38,949 bases of DNA, taken from NCBI GenBank assembly GCA_945865815.1, contig CAMBFR010000026.1, positions 1 to 38,949 on the forward strand, given 5' to 3'. This document shows, one piece after another, positions 1-7,877 of this stretch (the first letter of the stretch is position 1; every line of letters starts with the position of its first letter). This DNA is from Candidatus Sulfopaludibacter sp. SbA3 (lineage in GTDB: Bacteria; Acidobacteriota; Terriglobia; 20CM-2-55-15). Under the pieces are notes generated by a model. The model was given only the letters and a program-made list of their open reading frames with translations, searched no databases and was not told the DNA's origin. The translations under genes and the position numbers were made by a program.

Positions 1-95
1 TTTCTCGAACAGGGAGACCTCTGCGGCACGCCCTTCGCCACGATGAAACTTTGTGGCTCAGTCGTGCTTGCGGCGGTGACTTTACTTGAAACAAC

Positions 96-143
96 AACCG
101 GACAGATGATGTGCTAATAAAACCGGACATCTGCATGTGCTAA
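96..143. repeat. Imperfect tandem direct repeat resembling an insertion-sequence end
   Basis: Two copies of a 22-23 bp unit lie 25 bp apart (96-117 and 121-143). Both start AACCGGACA and end ATGTGCTAA, differing only by small indels in the middle. Paired sub-terminal repeats of this size are typical of transposase-binding sites at the ends of some insertion sequences. No transposase gene is visible; only 95 bases of the window precede the repeat. Frame 1 is open from base 1 to the TAA at 115-117, but it runs through the repeat and matches nothing I recognise. The stretch 144-231 has only short palindromes (for example 171-184) and no gene. The IS assignment is inference. Confidence 0.45.
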
Positions 144-231
144 CAACAGCCGGCGCTGTAAAGGCCTGAGGCAGACCTGTCTGCAACGAATTGAAAGACT
201 GTGACCGCATCATGCGGCTAAATGCGTGCTG

Positions 232-777
232 TCATCGGTCCTTCTGCCTCCCGCGAGGAGGCCGCGATACCTCGACGAATCCAATCTGCCGTCGTGGCTT
301 TTCCGGCAGCATCATAAGGTCTCGAATGGCATTGAACACCGCTTTAAATCTGCCGTCGTATTTCGTCTCAAGAGTATCGATGCGGCGCGAGAGGTGAGCG
401 TACTCGGCCAATGCCGTTCGCATTTGTACGAATGCCCGGACCACATACACGCTTGCCTGATCCGCCACGCGACTGTTCAGTACGCTGGCCAACATGATGG
501 CTCCGTGCTCGGTAAAGGCGTGCGGCCGATACTTGATATTCTGTCCCTTCTTCAAGGTCACAATTTGTGACCTTGAAGCTTCAATCTGCCGGGCCTCTTC
601 AAAGGTCAATCGGAATGCGAAGTCTTTCGGAAAGCGGGGACGGTTCCGTTTGAGTTGCTGGTTGAGCTGCTTCGTGGTCACGCCATAGAGTTGAGCAAGG
701 TCGCGATCCAGCATCACACGTTGCCCGCGAACCACAAAAATCTGTTCTGTGAGGGAATCGACGTGAGCTATCGACAT
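232..777 (-). CDS. ORF6N domain-containing protein
   Basis: A 181-residue protein. Residues about 5-110 match the ORF6N domain (VRGQRVMLDRDLAQLYGV, then RNRPRFPKDFAFRLT and TEHGAIMLASVL), a putative DNA-binding module common in phages, plasmids and scattered mobile loci. The C-terminal third (about 115-160) is helical and probably coiled coil, ending in a basic tail. The frame stays open further upstream to 858, but that part would lie inside comM. The ATG at 777 gives the normal ORF6N N-terminus and sits four bases after the comM stop, so translational coupling is likely. The Shine-Dalgarno is weak. The role is unknown; mobile origin is suggested by family and by the IS-like repeats just downstream. 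Confidence 0.85.
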   Translation of the reverse strand: MSIAHVDSLTEQIFVVRGQRVMLDRDLAQLYGVTTKQLNQQLKRNRPRFPKDFAFRLTFEEARQIEASRSQIVTLKKGQNIKYRPHAFTEHGAIMLASVLNSRVADQASVYVVRAFVQMRTALAEYAHLSRRIDTLETKYDGRFKAVFNAIRDLMMLPEKPRRQIGFVEVSRPPRGRQKDR

Positions 778-781
778 GATC

Positions 782-2317
782 TTAAACCCAGAGATTTCGG
801 TCCAACGTGCGGTACTGGACCGCTTCCGATAGGTGCTTTGGTTCCAGGTCTTCGGCACCCTGCAGGTCCGCGATGGTGCGAGCCACTTTCAAAATGCGGT
901 CATAACCACGGGCGGAGAACCCCAGCTTGGTAATGGCGTTCTCCATGATCTTTTCGCACTCCGGCGTCAGTACGCAGTACTTGCGGATATGACGCGGAGC
1001 CATCTGCGCATTCGTGTAGATTTTCTCGTCGTAAAAACGCCGGAGCTGAACGTTGCGGGCGGCGACGACTCTATGGCGAATCGCCTCGGAGGGTTCAGCC
1101 GAGCGGCGTTCGGAAAGATCCTTGTAAGGCACAGCGGGAACATCGATCTGGATGTCGATGCGATCCATCAGCGGTCCGGAAATCTTCGACATGTACTTCT
1201 GAATCTGGGGTGGCGTGCAGAAGCATTCGCGGCGGAAGTCATTCGCAAATCCGCAGGGGCAGGGATTGCTTGCGGCCACCAGGACAAATGCGGCCGGGAA
1301 AGCCAGAGTCATCTGGGCTCGTGCAATGATGATCCGCCGGTCCTCGATCGGCTGGCGGAGCGCTTCGAGTACGTTCCGGGGAAACTCCGGCAGTTCGTCG
1401 AGAAACAGCACGCCATTGTGCGCCATGCTCACTTCCCCCGGCCGTGGCACGGAACCACCACCCACAAGACCTGCGTCGGAGATCGTGTGGTGCGGCGCGC
1501 GGAAAGGCCTCGCCAGCACCAGGCCCGATTCCGACGGAAGCACGCCGGTCACGGAATGAATCCGCGTTGTTTCCAGACTCTCTTCGAAAGTCATCGGCGG
1601 CAGGATGCTCGGAATCCTTTTGGCGAGCATGGTCTTGCCGGATCCCGGCGGCCCGATCAGCAGCATGTTGTGGCCGCCGGACATCGCAACTTCTATAGCT
1701 CGCTTGGCGTGGTACTGGCCGCGAACATCGCGGAAGTCCTCGGTCCGGCGATGAGATTCCGGAACCGGTGTGCACGATTCGATGTGAAACGGTTCCGCCC
1801 TGTGTGTGCCGTTGATGAAATCCACGACCTCGGTCAGCGTTCTCATCGGATAGACGGAGACTCCTTCCACGACCGCCGCTTCGCGCGCGTTTCCCGCCGG
1901 CACGAGCAGGTGCGGAACTTTCATGTCGCGCGCAAGCATCGCAATCGAGAGCGCGCCCTTTACGGGGCGGAGTTTTCCGTCCAGGGATACCTCTCCAACG
2001 AGCAGATAGTCGGAAAGGTCCTGCTTCGAAAGAATTCCATGGCCTCCCAGAATCCCGACAGCCATCGGAAGATCGAAGGCCGAGCCTCCTTTCTTTACGT
2101 CCGCGGGCGCGAGGTTGATCGTGATTTTCTGGTAAGGGAATCCGAATCCGTTGTTGCGGATTGCGGCCATGACGCGGCTGCGCGACTCGCGTACCGCGGT
2201 GTCGGGCAGTCCTACAATCAGGAAATCTCCATTTCCTCCCGAGGAGATATTGACTTCAACATCGACCAGATAGGCTTCGATGCCGTAAACGGCGGCGCTC
2301 CGGGTTTTGAAAAGCAT
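782..2317 (-). CDS. comM: YifB/ComM family Mg-chelatase-like AAA+ ATPase
   Basis: A 511-residue protein, normal length for ComM/YifB. The N-terminal Lon-S5-like (ChlI) domain spans about 20-170. A Mg-chelatase AAA+ core follows, with Walker A GPPGSGKT at 222-229 and Walker B GVLFLDE at about 302-308, and then a C-terminal lid ending AVQYRTLDR. In studied bacteria ComM is a hexameric helicase that promotes branch migration during natural transformation. The gene is complete. It lies downstream of fxsA on the same strand (82 bp gap) and immediately upstream of the ORF6N gene. The frame assignment and family are secure; a role in DNA uptake here is inferred from the family, as no other competence gene is in view. 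Confidence 0.95.
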   Translation of the reverse strand: MLFKTRSAAVYGIEAYLVDVEVNISSGGNGDFLIVGLPDTAVRESRSRVMAAIRNNGFGFPYQKITINLAPADVKKGGSAFDLPMAVGILGGHGILSKQDLSDYLLVGEVSLDGKLRPVKGALSIAMLARDMKVPHLLVPAGNAREAAVVEGVSVYPMRTLTEVVDFINGTHRAEPFHIESCTPVPESHRRTEDFRDVRGQYHAKRAIEVAMSGGHNMLLIGPPGSGKTMLAKRIPSILPPMTFEESLETTRIHSVTGVLPSESGLVLARPFRAPHHTISDAGLVGGGSVPRPGEVSMAHNGVLFLDELPEFPRNVLEALRQPIEDRRIIIARAQMTLAFPAAFVLVAASNPCPCGFANDFRRECFCTPPQIQKYMSKISGPLMDRIDIQIDVPAVPYKDLSERRSAEPSEAIRHRVVAARNVQLRRFYDEKIYTNAQMAPRHIRKYCVLTPECEKIMENAITKLGFSARGYDRILKVARTIADLQGAEDLEPKHLSEAVQYRTLDRNLWV

Positions 2318-2399
2318 GTGATTTGTGGGTGGGATAGTGCGAAGGGCAAGAGGAGTCTATGCGGAGGTCGAAACGAGGTCAACAGACTTAAATGGAGAC

Positions 2400-2795
2400 T
2401 TAAATAGAGATCCGAAGCGTGCGTGTCATGACCCAATGACGGACCGTTCGGCGAAGAAACGCCTTAAATGGATATCGCGTGGGAGGAAACAAAAGCAGGA
2501 TCCCGGTCAGGTCGCTCAGCAGTCCCGGCGTGATCAGCAGCACTCCCGCGATCAGGACGAGCAGGCCGTCAAACAACTGCTCGGTCGGCATGATGCCCGC
2601 ACGAAGATTTTCCTGAAGCCTGGTAACAATCCGCATACCTTCCATCTTTGCGAGTATCGCCCCGGCAATTCCGGTGCCGAAGACAAGCATCAGCGTGTAG
2701 AGGGTTCCGATCCGGCGGCCAATCTCGATGAGGATAGTGAATTCCAGAATGGGCACTGCCACAAACAGCGTGGCCACTACCGCAAACAGCTTCAT
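2400..2795 (-). CDS. fxsA: FxsA family membrane protein
   Basis: A 131-residue small membrane protein with the FxsA pattern. There is an N-terminal hydrophobic segment (about 3-24, ending near EFTILIEIG), a second around 32-50 containing GTGIAGAILAKMEG, and a third around 78-105 (LVLIAGVLLITPGLLSDLTG, a family hallmark), then a basic tail. FxsA (YtfP/YzzR-like) proteins sit in the cytoplasmic membrane; E. coli FxsA is linked to relief of phage T7 exclusion, and its normal function is unknown. It is probably co-transcribed with comM. Its ATG lies 14 bp from the start of the oppositely oriented small gene at 2810, so the two promoters must overlap coding sequence. Confidence 0.9.
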   Translation of the reverse strand: MKLFAVVATLFVAVPILEFTILIEIGRRIGTLYTLMLVFGTGIAGAILAKMEGMRIVTRLQENLRAGIMPTEQLFDGLLVLIAGVLLITPGLLSDLTGILLLFPPTRYPFKAFLRRTVRHWVMTRTLRISI

Positions 2796-2809
2796 GCGGC
2801 TATCATAGC

Positions 2810-3058
2810 ATGCGAATCATGAGGCATACGGCGATCGGCTGGGCGCTCTTTCGTTACTACTGGCGGCTTGTTCCCGGTGACTGGTATCGCCGGAGCCCCT
2901 TCCTGCCCCTGCCTCCTTCAAAGTACATCCAATGGAGACTGCGAACCGCGTATGGCGGGCATCGTCCACCGTGGCGGCAGGTGCTCGGCGACATCTGGTT
3001 GTTTGGCGATTCCGTGCGCCGGTTCAGCTCTGAAAAAAAGGCGCGACCTGTTCGGTAG
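2810..3058 (+). CDS. Small conserved hypothetical protein with WYRRxPFLPLPP motif
   Basis: An 82-residue basic, Trp/Arg/Pro-rich protein. The central part reads WRLVPGDWYRRSPFLPLPP, followed by KYIQWRLRTAYG and then VLGDIWLFGDSVRRF. Strongly patterned aromatic and proline positions look like a genuine conserved small protein rather than a chance frame, and I have an impression of similar short proteins in Acidobacteriota genomes, not verified. There are no transmembrane segments and no known domain. The start could also be the ATG at 2819. The 3' end overlaps the end of the convergent symporter gene by 35 bp, and the start is 14 bp from the divergent fxsA start. Function unknown. Confidence 0.6.
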   Translation: MRIMRHTAIGWALFRYYWRLVPGDWYRRSPFLPLPPSKYIQWRLRTAYGGHRPPWRQVLGDIWLFGDSVRRFSSEKKARPVR

Positions 3059-4442
3059 CCGGGGGCTTTGTTGCGAGCGAGACGCCAACAAGGGCGAGGA
3101 CGGATAAGGCAATCGCCGGTATCACGGGATCAACGCCCGAACTCGTTCCATATCCGCCGAATTCCCAAATCAGCGTCGTGGCGACTCCGATGACAATCGA
3201 ACTCAGCGCACCGGCGGCGTTCGCCCGCTTCCAGACCAGTGCAGCCACGAGCGAGGGAGTTACGCCGGTTCCATAGATCGTGTAGGCTCGCAGCGCCACT
3301 TCCAGAAATCGTTCCGAGTATATCGAGATGATATAGGCCGCAATGCCCAGGCCCACCACGACGGCCCGCAACAGCAACACCAATTCACGTTCCGGCGCCG
3401 AAGGATTCATGAACCGTTGGTAGATGTCCCGAACCAGGGCTGTTGCCGGAACCAGAAGGTAGGATATCGACGTGGAAACGATAACCGCCATGATGGTCGT
3501 CATCAGCACCGCTCCCAGCCAGACCGGCAGGTGATCGCGCGCGGCATACGCAATGACGCGCCCGGGCACGTCCAGTTGTCCGCCTTGCCACTCCAGCGCA
3601 GACCCGATCCAGCCCGCGGTGATGATCATCCACTCCATGTATGCCACTCCGATGAGCAGCCACAGCGTGGCGTGGTACGCCACGCCTTCGTTCCGCGCGG
3701 AGAAAAATCGCTGGTACATATTCGCATCGCCGAGGATCAGCAACCCCGGAGGCAGGACGAGCCCAAGCGCCTGGACCCAGCCGATCGGCCCGAAGAGTTG
3801 AAGATGGTCTTCGGGCAGGGCAGCCGCTATGCCGGAATATCCGCCCGCGGCCGAGTACATATAGGGCACCGCAACAGCCATACCGATGATCATTGTGATA
3901 CCCATTGCCAGATCGGTATACGCGACCGAAAACATTCCTGCGAGAGCTGTGTAGACGATTATGAAACTCGCAACAAGGATCACCGCGGAATCCAAATCGA
4001 TTTGCGGCATGACAAGATTGATCACGGCGCCGGCCGCGCGATATTGATAAGAAACGATCGTAACGGAGGTCAGCACTAACGTGATGGCGCCGAGCACACG
4101 CGCCCATTTGTTGTACCGGGTCTCGAGTATGTCCTGCACCGTGATTGCCGGAAAGCGCCGCGCTCTTGCCGCCAGAAAAGAGAGCCCGAGGATACCGATC
4201 AGCGCCCCGATGGGCAGTATCCACGCGGCAATGCCGGCTTCATACGTCTTGCCCGCGTTGCCAAAAATCGATCCTGTGCCGATCCAGGTGGCAAGCATCG
4301 TTCCGAATACGACGAACGTCGAAAGTTTCCGGCCCGCCACTGAAAAATCTTCCTGGCTCTCGACGCGTTTGCTGCGGAGCGCTCCCACGCCGACCAGGAA
4401 AATCATGTAGGAAAGGATCGTCCAGAAGTAGACGGAAGACAT
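3024..4442 (-). CDS. Sodium:solute symporter (SSF) family transporter
   Basis: A 472-residue integral membrane protein with about 13 hydrophobic segments. The N-terminal region has the SSF pattern: ESQEDFSVAGRKLS after TM1, then ATWIGTGSIFGNAGKTYEAG (the GTGS region near TM2, often a Na+ site). Later come ISYLLVPATALVRDIYQRF, normal for the family, and the loop GWIGSALEWQ. These proteins couple Na+ (sometimes H+) to uptake of solutes such as proline, pantothenate or sugars; the substrate cannot be read from sequence. The frame is open to 4823, but the membrane fold begins at the ATG at 4442 (MSSVYFW). An in-frame ATG at 4463 would add seven residues and directly abut the divergent Nudix start. 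Convergent overlap with the 2810 gene. Confidence 0.9.
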   Translation of the reverse strand: MSSVYFWTILSYMIFLVGVGALRSKRVESQEDFSVAGRKLSTFVVFGTMLATWIGTGSIFGNAGKTYEAGIAAWILPIGALIGILGLSFLAARARRFPAITVQDILETRYNKWARVLGAITLVLTSVTIVSYQYRAAGAVINLVMPQIDLDSAVILVASFIIVYTALAGMFSVAYTDLAMGITMIIGMAVAVPYMYSAAGGYSGIAAALPEDHLQLFGPIGWVQALGLVLPPGLLILGDANMYQRFFSARNEGVAYHATLWLLIGVAYMEWMIITAGWIGSALEWQGGQLDVPGRVIAYAARDHLPVWLGAVLMTTIMAVIVSTSISYLLVPATALVRDIYQRFMNPSAPERELVLLLRAVVVGLGIAAYIISIYSERFLEVALRAYTIYGTGVTPSLVAALVWKRANAAGALSSIVIGVATTLIWEFGGYGTSSGVDPVIPAIALSVLALVGVSLATKPPATEQVAPFFQS

Positions 4443-4463
4443 GGGCGTATATAGTAGCGGCAT

Positions 4464-4853
4464 ATGGCAAGGCCCACGAAACATTCCGTCGCCGTGATCG
4501 TGAGAAATGGCGGCAACGTGCTGGTTATTCGCAGGCCGGACGATGACGATGAGTTGCCCGGCATCTGGGGTCTGCCTGCCGGCACGTATCGCGAGGGGGA
4601 GTCCCTCAGCGATCTGATTTCGCGCATCGGCCGCGACAAACTTGCCGCGAATGTCACACCAATCCGTCTGTTGAACCGTGGCGCGCAGGATCGTTCGCCG
4701 TATCGACTGGAAATGGAACTGTGGGAATCCTCGATGGAGGGAACGCCGGGCCGGGGCCAATGGCAATGGGCTTCGCTGGATGTGTTGCGGCCCGGCGCGG
4801 CGTCTGGCTCGCTTTGTTGTCATTTGGCGCTTGTAGACTCCGGCCAGAATTAA
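4464..4853 (+). CDS. Nudix-fold protein with degenerate catalytic box
   Basis: A 129-residue protein. The N-terminal HSVAVIVRNGGNVLVIRR strand pair and DELPGIWGLPAGTYREGESL match Nudix hydrolases. The Nudix box (G-x5-E-x7-R-E-U-x-E-E-x-G-U) starts correctly with G40, E46 and R54, but the following segment reads R-I-G-R-D-K-L-A, so the metal-binding glutamates are lost except for a possible Asp substitution at 58. It is therefore probably not a standard diphosphohydrolase and may bind a nucleotide or act on an unusual substrate. It starts 21 bp from the divergent symporter gene, so expression control elements must lie within coding DNA. Family is likely; activity is uncertain. Confidence 0.75.
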   Translation: MARPTKHSVAVIVRNGGNVLVIRRPDDDDELPGIWGLPAGTYREGESLSDLISRIGRDKLAANVTPIRLLNRGAQDRSPYRLEMELWESSMEGTPGRGQWQWASLDVLRPGAASGSLCCHLALVDSGQN

Positions 4854-5209
4854 AGCGCCGAGCGCCGCGATTGAGAGAAGTGTCAGAGTGAGCCCAACCC
4901 GGAAACGAGTATGGGAAAGTAGTTCGTCCCGGCCAGCAAGGCAAAGACAAGAACAGCCATCGGCCCAAAAGGACGCTCGCGACCAGGATTGAACATCGCC
5001 AACATGGCCGACGGATTATATGAGGGGAATCAGACTGGGCGAAGGGGGGCCAAAAAACCGAAAGCCGCGCCAGCTTTTAATTGCTAATTCCTCGCCAGGG
5101 ACGGCAGTAGAAGATGCAATAGCTGGGCGCGGCCCGATTTCGTTTCAGCGCCTACAGACAGATAGACCGGCCAAGACCGGAAAAAATACAATTTATTTTC
5201 TTGAGGGCT
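4854..5209. other. Gene-poor interval, 356 bp
   Basis: No protein of ordinary size is supported here. On the minus strand there is a possible 40-codon ORF (listed separately), and upstream of it a perfect TATAAT at 5020-5015. In another minus-strand frame a hydrophobic run (GLTLTLLSIAALGALILAG) lies at about 4840-4920 and looks like a decayed or frameshifted membrane segment. The right half (about 5040-5205) is A-rich and low in coding character. A four-base-pair hairpin with CCGG arms (about 5161-5180) is followed by A-residues rather than a T-run, so I do not call a terminator for fabH. Confidence 0.5.
4883..5005 (-). CDS. Possible 40-residue membrane microprotein
   Basis: An ATG at 5005 (or 4996) opens a 40-codon frame reading MLAMFNPGRERPFGPMAVL followed by a hydrophobic stretch VFALLAGTNYFPILVSGL and a TGA at 4885-4883. 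A perfect TATAAT on the same strand at 5020-5015 would place a transcript start almost at the ATG, giving a leaderless mRNA. The -35 match (TTCGCC near 5043) is poor and there is no Shine-Dalgarno. A neighbouring frame continues the hydrophobic pattern downstream, so this could instead be a frameshifted remnant of a two-segment membrane protein. No family recognised. Confidence 0.2.
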   Translation of the reverse strand: MLAMFNPGRERPFGPMAVLVFALLAGTNYFPILVSGLGSL

Positions 5210-6205
5210 TTAGATTTCCCAGCGAAGCAGGACGCTACCGGACGTGAAACCGGCCCCGAAGCTGGCCATAAGGATCAGGTCATCCCGAATAATCCTTTTA
5301 GATTCAGCCGCTTCCGAAAGGCAGATCGGAATCGTCGCCGCAGTGGTATTCGCGTATTTATCAATATTGATAGCGACGCGTGAATCATCGAGTTGCATCT
5401 TTTCCATGGCGGCGCGGATGATCCGCAGATTGGCCTGATGGGGAATGTAGAGTTTTAGATCGGATGAGGTGATGTGATTTCGATCGAGGATCTCCTGCGA
5501 GACCTCGGTCATGCCGCGCACGGCGAACTTAAAGACGTTTTTCCCGTTCTGATGGACAGAATGCATTTTCTTTTGAACGGTTTCCGCGCTTGCCGGGTGC
5601 AAACTCCCACCGGCGGGCATATACAGGAACTGTCCGCCCTCCCCGTCGGAGTGCAAAACAAAGTCGAGTATGCCGCGTTCGCCTTCCTCGGCGGGTTCAA
5701 GGAGCACCGCGCCGGCGCCATCGCCAAAGAGGACGCATGTCGCCCGATCGTCGTAGTTCAGGATCGAGGTCATGACGTCGGCTCCCACGATCAGGATCTT
5801 CTTATGCACGCCCGTCTGGATGAACTGCGAGCCCGTCGCAAGAGCGTAAACGAATCCCGAACAAGCGCCCGAAAGGTCAAAACCCCAGGCATTCTTTGCT
5901 CCGATCTTCATCTGCAGGAGGCAGGCCGCAGAAGGGAACAGCATGTCGGGCGTCACTGTGGCGACGATGATTAAGTCGAGTTCGGTGGCGGCGATTCCGC
6001 GTTTTTCCAGGATCTTCCGGGCGGCATTGGCCGCGAGGTCGCTTGTCGCCTGTCCTTTGGCGACGACACGCCGTTCACGAATACCCGTTCTCTCATAGAT
6101 CCACTCGTCGGAAGTATCGACGGTTTTCGCCAATTCCTGGTTTGTGACGCGGTGTTCGGGGAGGTAATGACTGACTGCAGAGATCTTCGCGCGACGTAAG
6201 CTCAA
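5210..6205 (-). CDS. fabH: Beta-ketoacyl-ACP synthase III (KAS III)
   Basis: A 331-residue condensing enzyme that starts fatty acid synthesis by joining acetyl-CoA (or branched acyl-CoA) to malonyl-ACP in the cytosol. The catalytic triad is visible: C115 in GACSGF, H256 in PHQAN, and N286 in NTTAA. The N-terminal DEWIYERTGIRERR and the C-terminal ASFGAGFTSGSVLLRWEI are family hallmarks. The preferred start is TTG at 6205, preceded by GAGGG at seven bases and giving the usual SLRRAKISAVSHYLPEHRV N-terminus. The ATG at 6256 would add 17 poorly conserved residues that crowd the divergent ispH promoter. It is a stand-alone gene; no other fab genes are nearby. Confidence 0.95.
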   Translation of the reverse strand: MSLRRAKISAVSHYLPEHRVTNQELAKTVDTSDEWIYERTGIRERRVVAKGQATSDLAANAARKILEKRGIAATELDLIIVATVTPDMLFPSAACLLQMKIGAKNAWGFDLSGACSGFVYALATGSQFIQTGVHKKILIVGADVMTSILNYDDRATCVLFGDGAGAVLLEPAEEGERGILDFVLHSDGEGGQFLYMPAGGSLHPASAETVQKKMHSVHQNGKNVFKFAVRGMTEVSQEILDRNHITSSDLKLYIPHQANLRIIRAAMEKMQLDDSRVAINIDKYANTTAATIPICLSEAAESKRIIRDDLILMASFGAGFTSGSVLLRWEI

Positions 6206-6255
6206 TAAGATTCCCTCGTTGTATAAAGCGGCGAAATTAGCACACTCATCCTGCA

Positions 6256-6264
6256 TGTTACAAT
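6256..6264 (+). promoter_or_regulatory. Possible extended -10 promoter for ispH
   Basis: TGTTACAAT is an extended -10 (TGn plus TACAAT, five of six to consensus). The -35 region (TTAGCA at 6237-6242, 16 bp spacer) is a partial match. A start of transcription about seven bases downstream falls at 6271-6277, on the TTG/ATG start codons of ispH, so the transcript would be leaderless or nearly so. Sequence-based inference only. Confidence 0.35.
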
Positions 6265-6276
6265 GACCACTTGTCT

Positions 6277-7485
6277 ATGGATCAAAGGTACTTCCAGAAG
6301 GGACTTGGGTTCCGCGCCGAGGTCCGGCCTCAACTTCTCGAGAACTACCGCAGTGAGATTGTCGATTTCATGCGGGCGAACGGTTTCCGATTGCAGATCG
6401 GTGACCTGACGTTCCTGCTCGCGATGGAGTTCGGATTCTGCTACGGCGTCGAGCGTGCAGTGGAATACGCCTATGAGACCGTGGCGAAGTTTCCAGGCCG
6501 CCGCATATTCCTGACGGGCGAGATCATTCACAACCCTCACGTCAACACGAAGCTCGAGACGATGGGCATAAAGTTTCTTCCCGAAACTGATCGCAAGTAC
6601 GAGCACATTCTCCCCGACGATGTCGTCATCGTGCCGGCATTCGGAATACCAGCCACCGACCTCGATCTGCTCGCAGCGAAGGGGTGTGTGGTTGTCGACA
6701 CGACCTGCGGTTCGGTTCTGAACGTGTGGAAAAACGTCGAGCGATACTCGAAGCAGGGAATCACGTCGGTCATCCACGGCAAACACGAGCACGAGGAAAC
6801 ACGCGCGACTTTCTCCCGGACAACTCTTTATTCCGGGGCGCACTATCTGATTGTTCGCGACAAGGCGGAAGCCGCCTTTGTCTGTCAGTACATAGCGGAA
6901 GGTGGCGGCCGGACCGAGTTCATTCGACGCTTTGCGCGGGCAACGTCACCTGATTTCGATCCGGACATCCATCTGGGACGTATCGGCCTTGCCAATCAGA
7001 CCACGATGCTGAGTTCGGAATCGTTGGACATTGCGGCCATGCTTCGTGCGGCCATTGTCGGACGTTATGGCGAAGACGATCTGGGATGGCGGTTCCACGC
7101 CTTCGATACGATTTGCAGCGCCACGCAGGACCGGCAGGACGCCGTACAGCAGCTCGCAGGGGAGAACCTGGATTTAATGATCGTCATCGGCGGGTACACC
7201 AGCAGCAATACAACGAACCTTGCCAGGATCTGCTCGACCTTTGCGGCGGGCCGTACGTTTCACATCGAAGACGCCGCGTCCATACTGAGCGCCGACGCGA
7301 TCCGCTACAAACCGCTCGGCTCGAAAGTCGAGGCCGAAGCCCGCGGCTGGTTTCCAGAGGGCGCAAGAACGATTGGAATAACGGCTGGCGCCTCGACTCC
7401 GAACAACCAGATCGGGGCGACGATCGAACGGATATTGAGCTTTAAAGGTACAATGGACACTTCATCCGTCTTAGGAGAGCACTGA
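6277..7485 (+). CDS. ispH: 4-hydroxy-3-methylbut-2-enyl diphosphate reductase (long form)
   Basis: A 402-residue IspH (LytB), the last enzyme of the MEP pathway, reducing HMBPP to IPP and DMAPP with a [4Fe-4S] cluster. The three cluster cysteines are present: C55 (FGFCYGVERAV), C144 (DTTCGSV) and C280 (DTICSATQDRQDAV). Typical substrate-pocket motifs include EIIHNPHVN, the GKHEHEET histidine region and GGYTSSNT. The length of about 400, with an N-terminal extension (YFQKGLGFRAEVRPQLLENYRS), is like cyanobacterial and plant enzymes rather than the roughly 315-residue E. coli type. The ATG at 6277 is chosen; an in-frame TTG lies at 6271. It is followed after two bases by a ferredoxin gene, a plausible electron donor. 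Confidence 0.96.
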   Translation: MDQRYFQKGLGFRAEVRPQLLENYRSEIVDFMRANGFRLQIGDLTFLLAMEFGFCYGVERAVEYAYETVAKFPGRRIFLTGEIIHNPHVNTKLETMGIKFLPETDRKYEHILPDDVVIVPAFGIPATDLDLLAAKGCVVVDTTCGSVLNVWKNVERYSKQGITSVIHGKHEHEETRATFSRTTLYSGAHYLIVRDKAEAAFVCQYIAEGGGRTEFIRRFARATSPDFDPDIHLGRIGLANQTTMLSSESLDIAAMLRAAIVGRYGEDDLGWRFHAFDTICSATQDRQDAVQQLAGENLDLMIVIGGYTSSNTTNLARICSTFAAGRTFHIEDAASILSADAIRYKPLGSKVEAEARGWFPEGARTIGITAGASTPNNQIGATIERILSFKGTMDTSSVLGEH

Positions 7486-7487
7486 TA

Positions 7488-7874
7488 ATGGCTTACGATC
7501 CAAAGAAGGCGAACCCGACGGCAATCATTCCCGAGGCTCCAGCGAAGATTACGCGGAAAAAGAAAAAGCCCAAGGAGATCGCGGTTGTCATTCCCGACAA
7601 CTGCACCGGGTGCGAAGCTTGCGTGAGTTTCTGTCCGGTCGATTGTATCGAACACACCCCTCGAGATAACTCCGACGGAACCAACGTCATTATTCCCAAC
7701 GTCCAGATCCGTTTTGACGAATGCATCGGATGCAAGATCTGCGTTCACGTTTGTGAGCGGATGGCGTGGGATGCGATTGAAATGTGGCCGGCCGAGCGCG
7801 TGGAAGAATTGTTCGAGATCAAGCTCCACGATAAATACGAAGACGCTGTTGCGGCGTACGCCGGCAAGGAATAG
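7488..7874 (+). CDS. 2[4Fe-4S] ferredoxin
   Basis: A 128-residue ferredoxin with two complete CxxCxxCxxxC motifs: CTGCEACVSFCP and CIGCKICVHVC, the latter followed by E rather than P. A Lys-rich N-terminal extension (about residues 5-38, including ITRKKKKPKE) and a C-terminal helix (AERVEELFEIK...) flank the core. The insertion between the clusters (TPRDNSDGTNVIIPNVQIRFDE) makes it larger than clostridial 2[4Fe-4S] ferredoxins. It has a good Shine-Dalgarno (GGAGAG at about 7473) and begins two bases after the ispH stop, so the pair is almost certainly co-transcribed. Serving as reductant for IspH is inferred from context; IspH in other organisms uses ferredoxin or flavodoxin. Confidence 0.93.
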   Translation: MAYDPKKANPTAIIPEAPAKITRKKKKPKEIAVVIPDNCTGCEACVSFCPVDCIEHTPRDNSDGTNVIIPNVQIRFDECIGCKICVHVCERMAWDAIEMWPAERVEELFEIKLHDKYEDAVAAYAGKE

Positions 7875-7877
7875 CGG

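Noticed and set aside
833-2407. 524-codon plus-strand open frame opposite comM
   Set aside because: It is the antisense shadow of a well-conserved gene in GC-rich DNA; its translation has no recognisable domain and is rich in Arg/His in the manner of shadow frames.
3024-4823. Symporter starting at 4823
   Set aside because: The N-terminal extension is antisense to the Nudix gene, not membrane-like, and lacks homology signals; the fold starts at 4442.
5161-5180. CCGG hairpin as a terminator for fabH
   Set aside because: Only four base pairs, and the T-run is on the wrong side of the stem for the fabH transcript.
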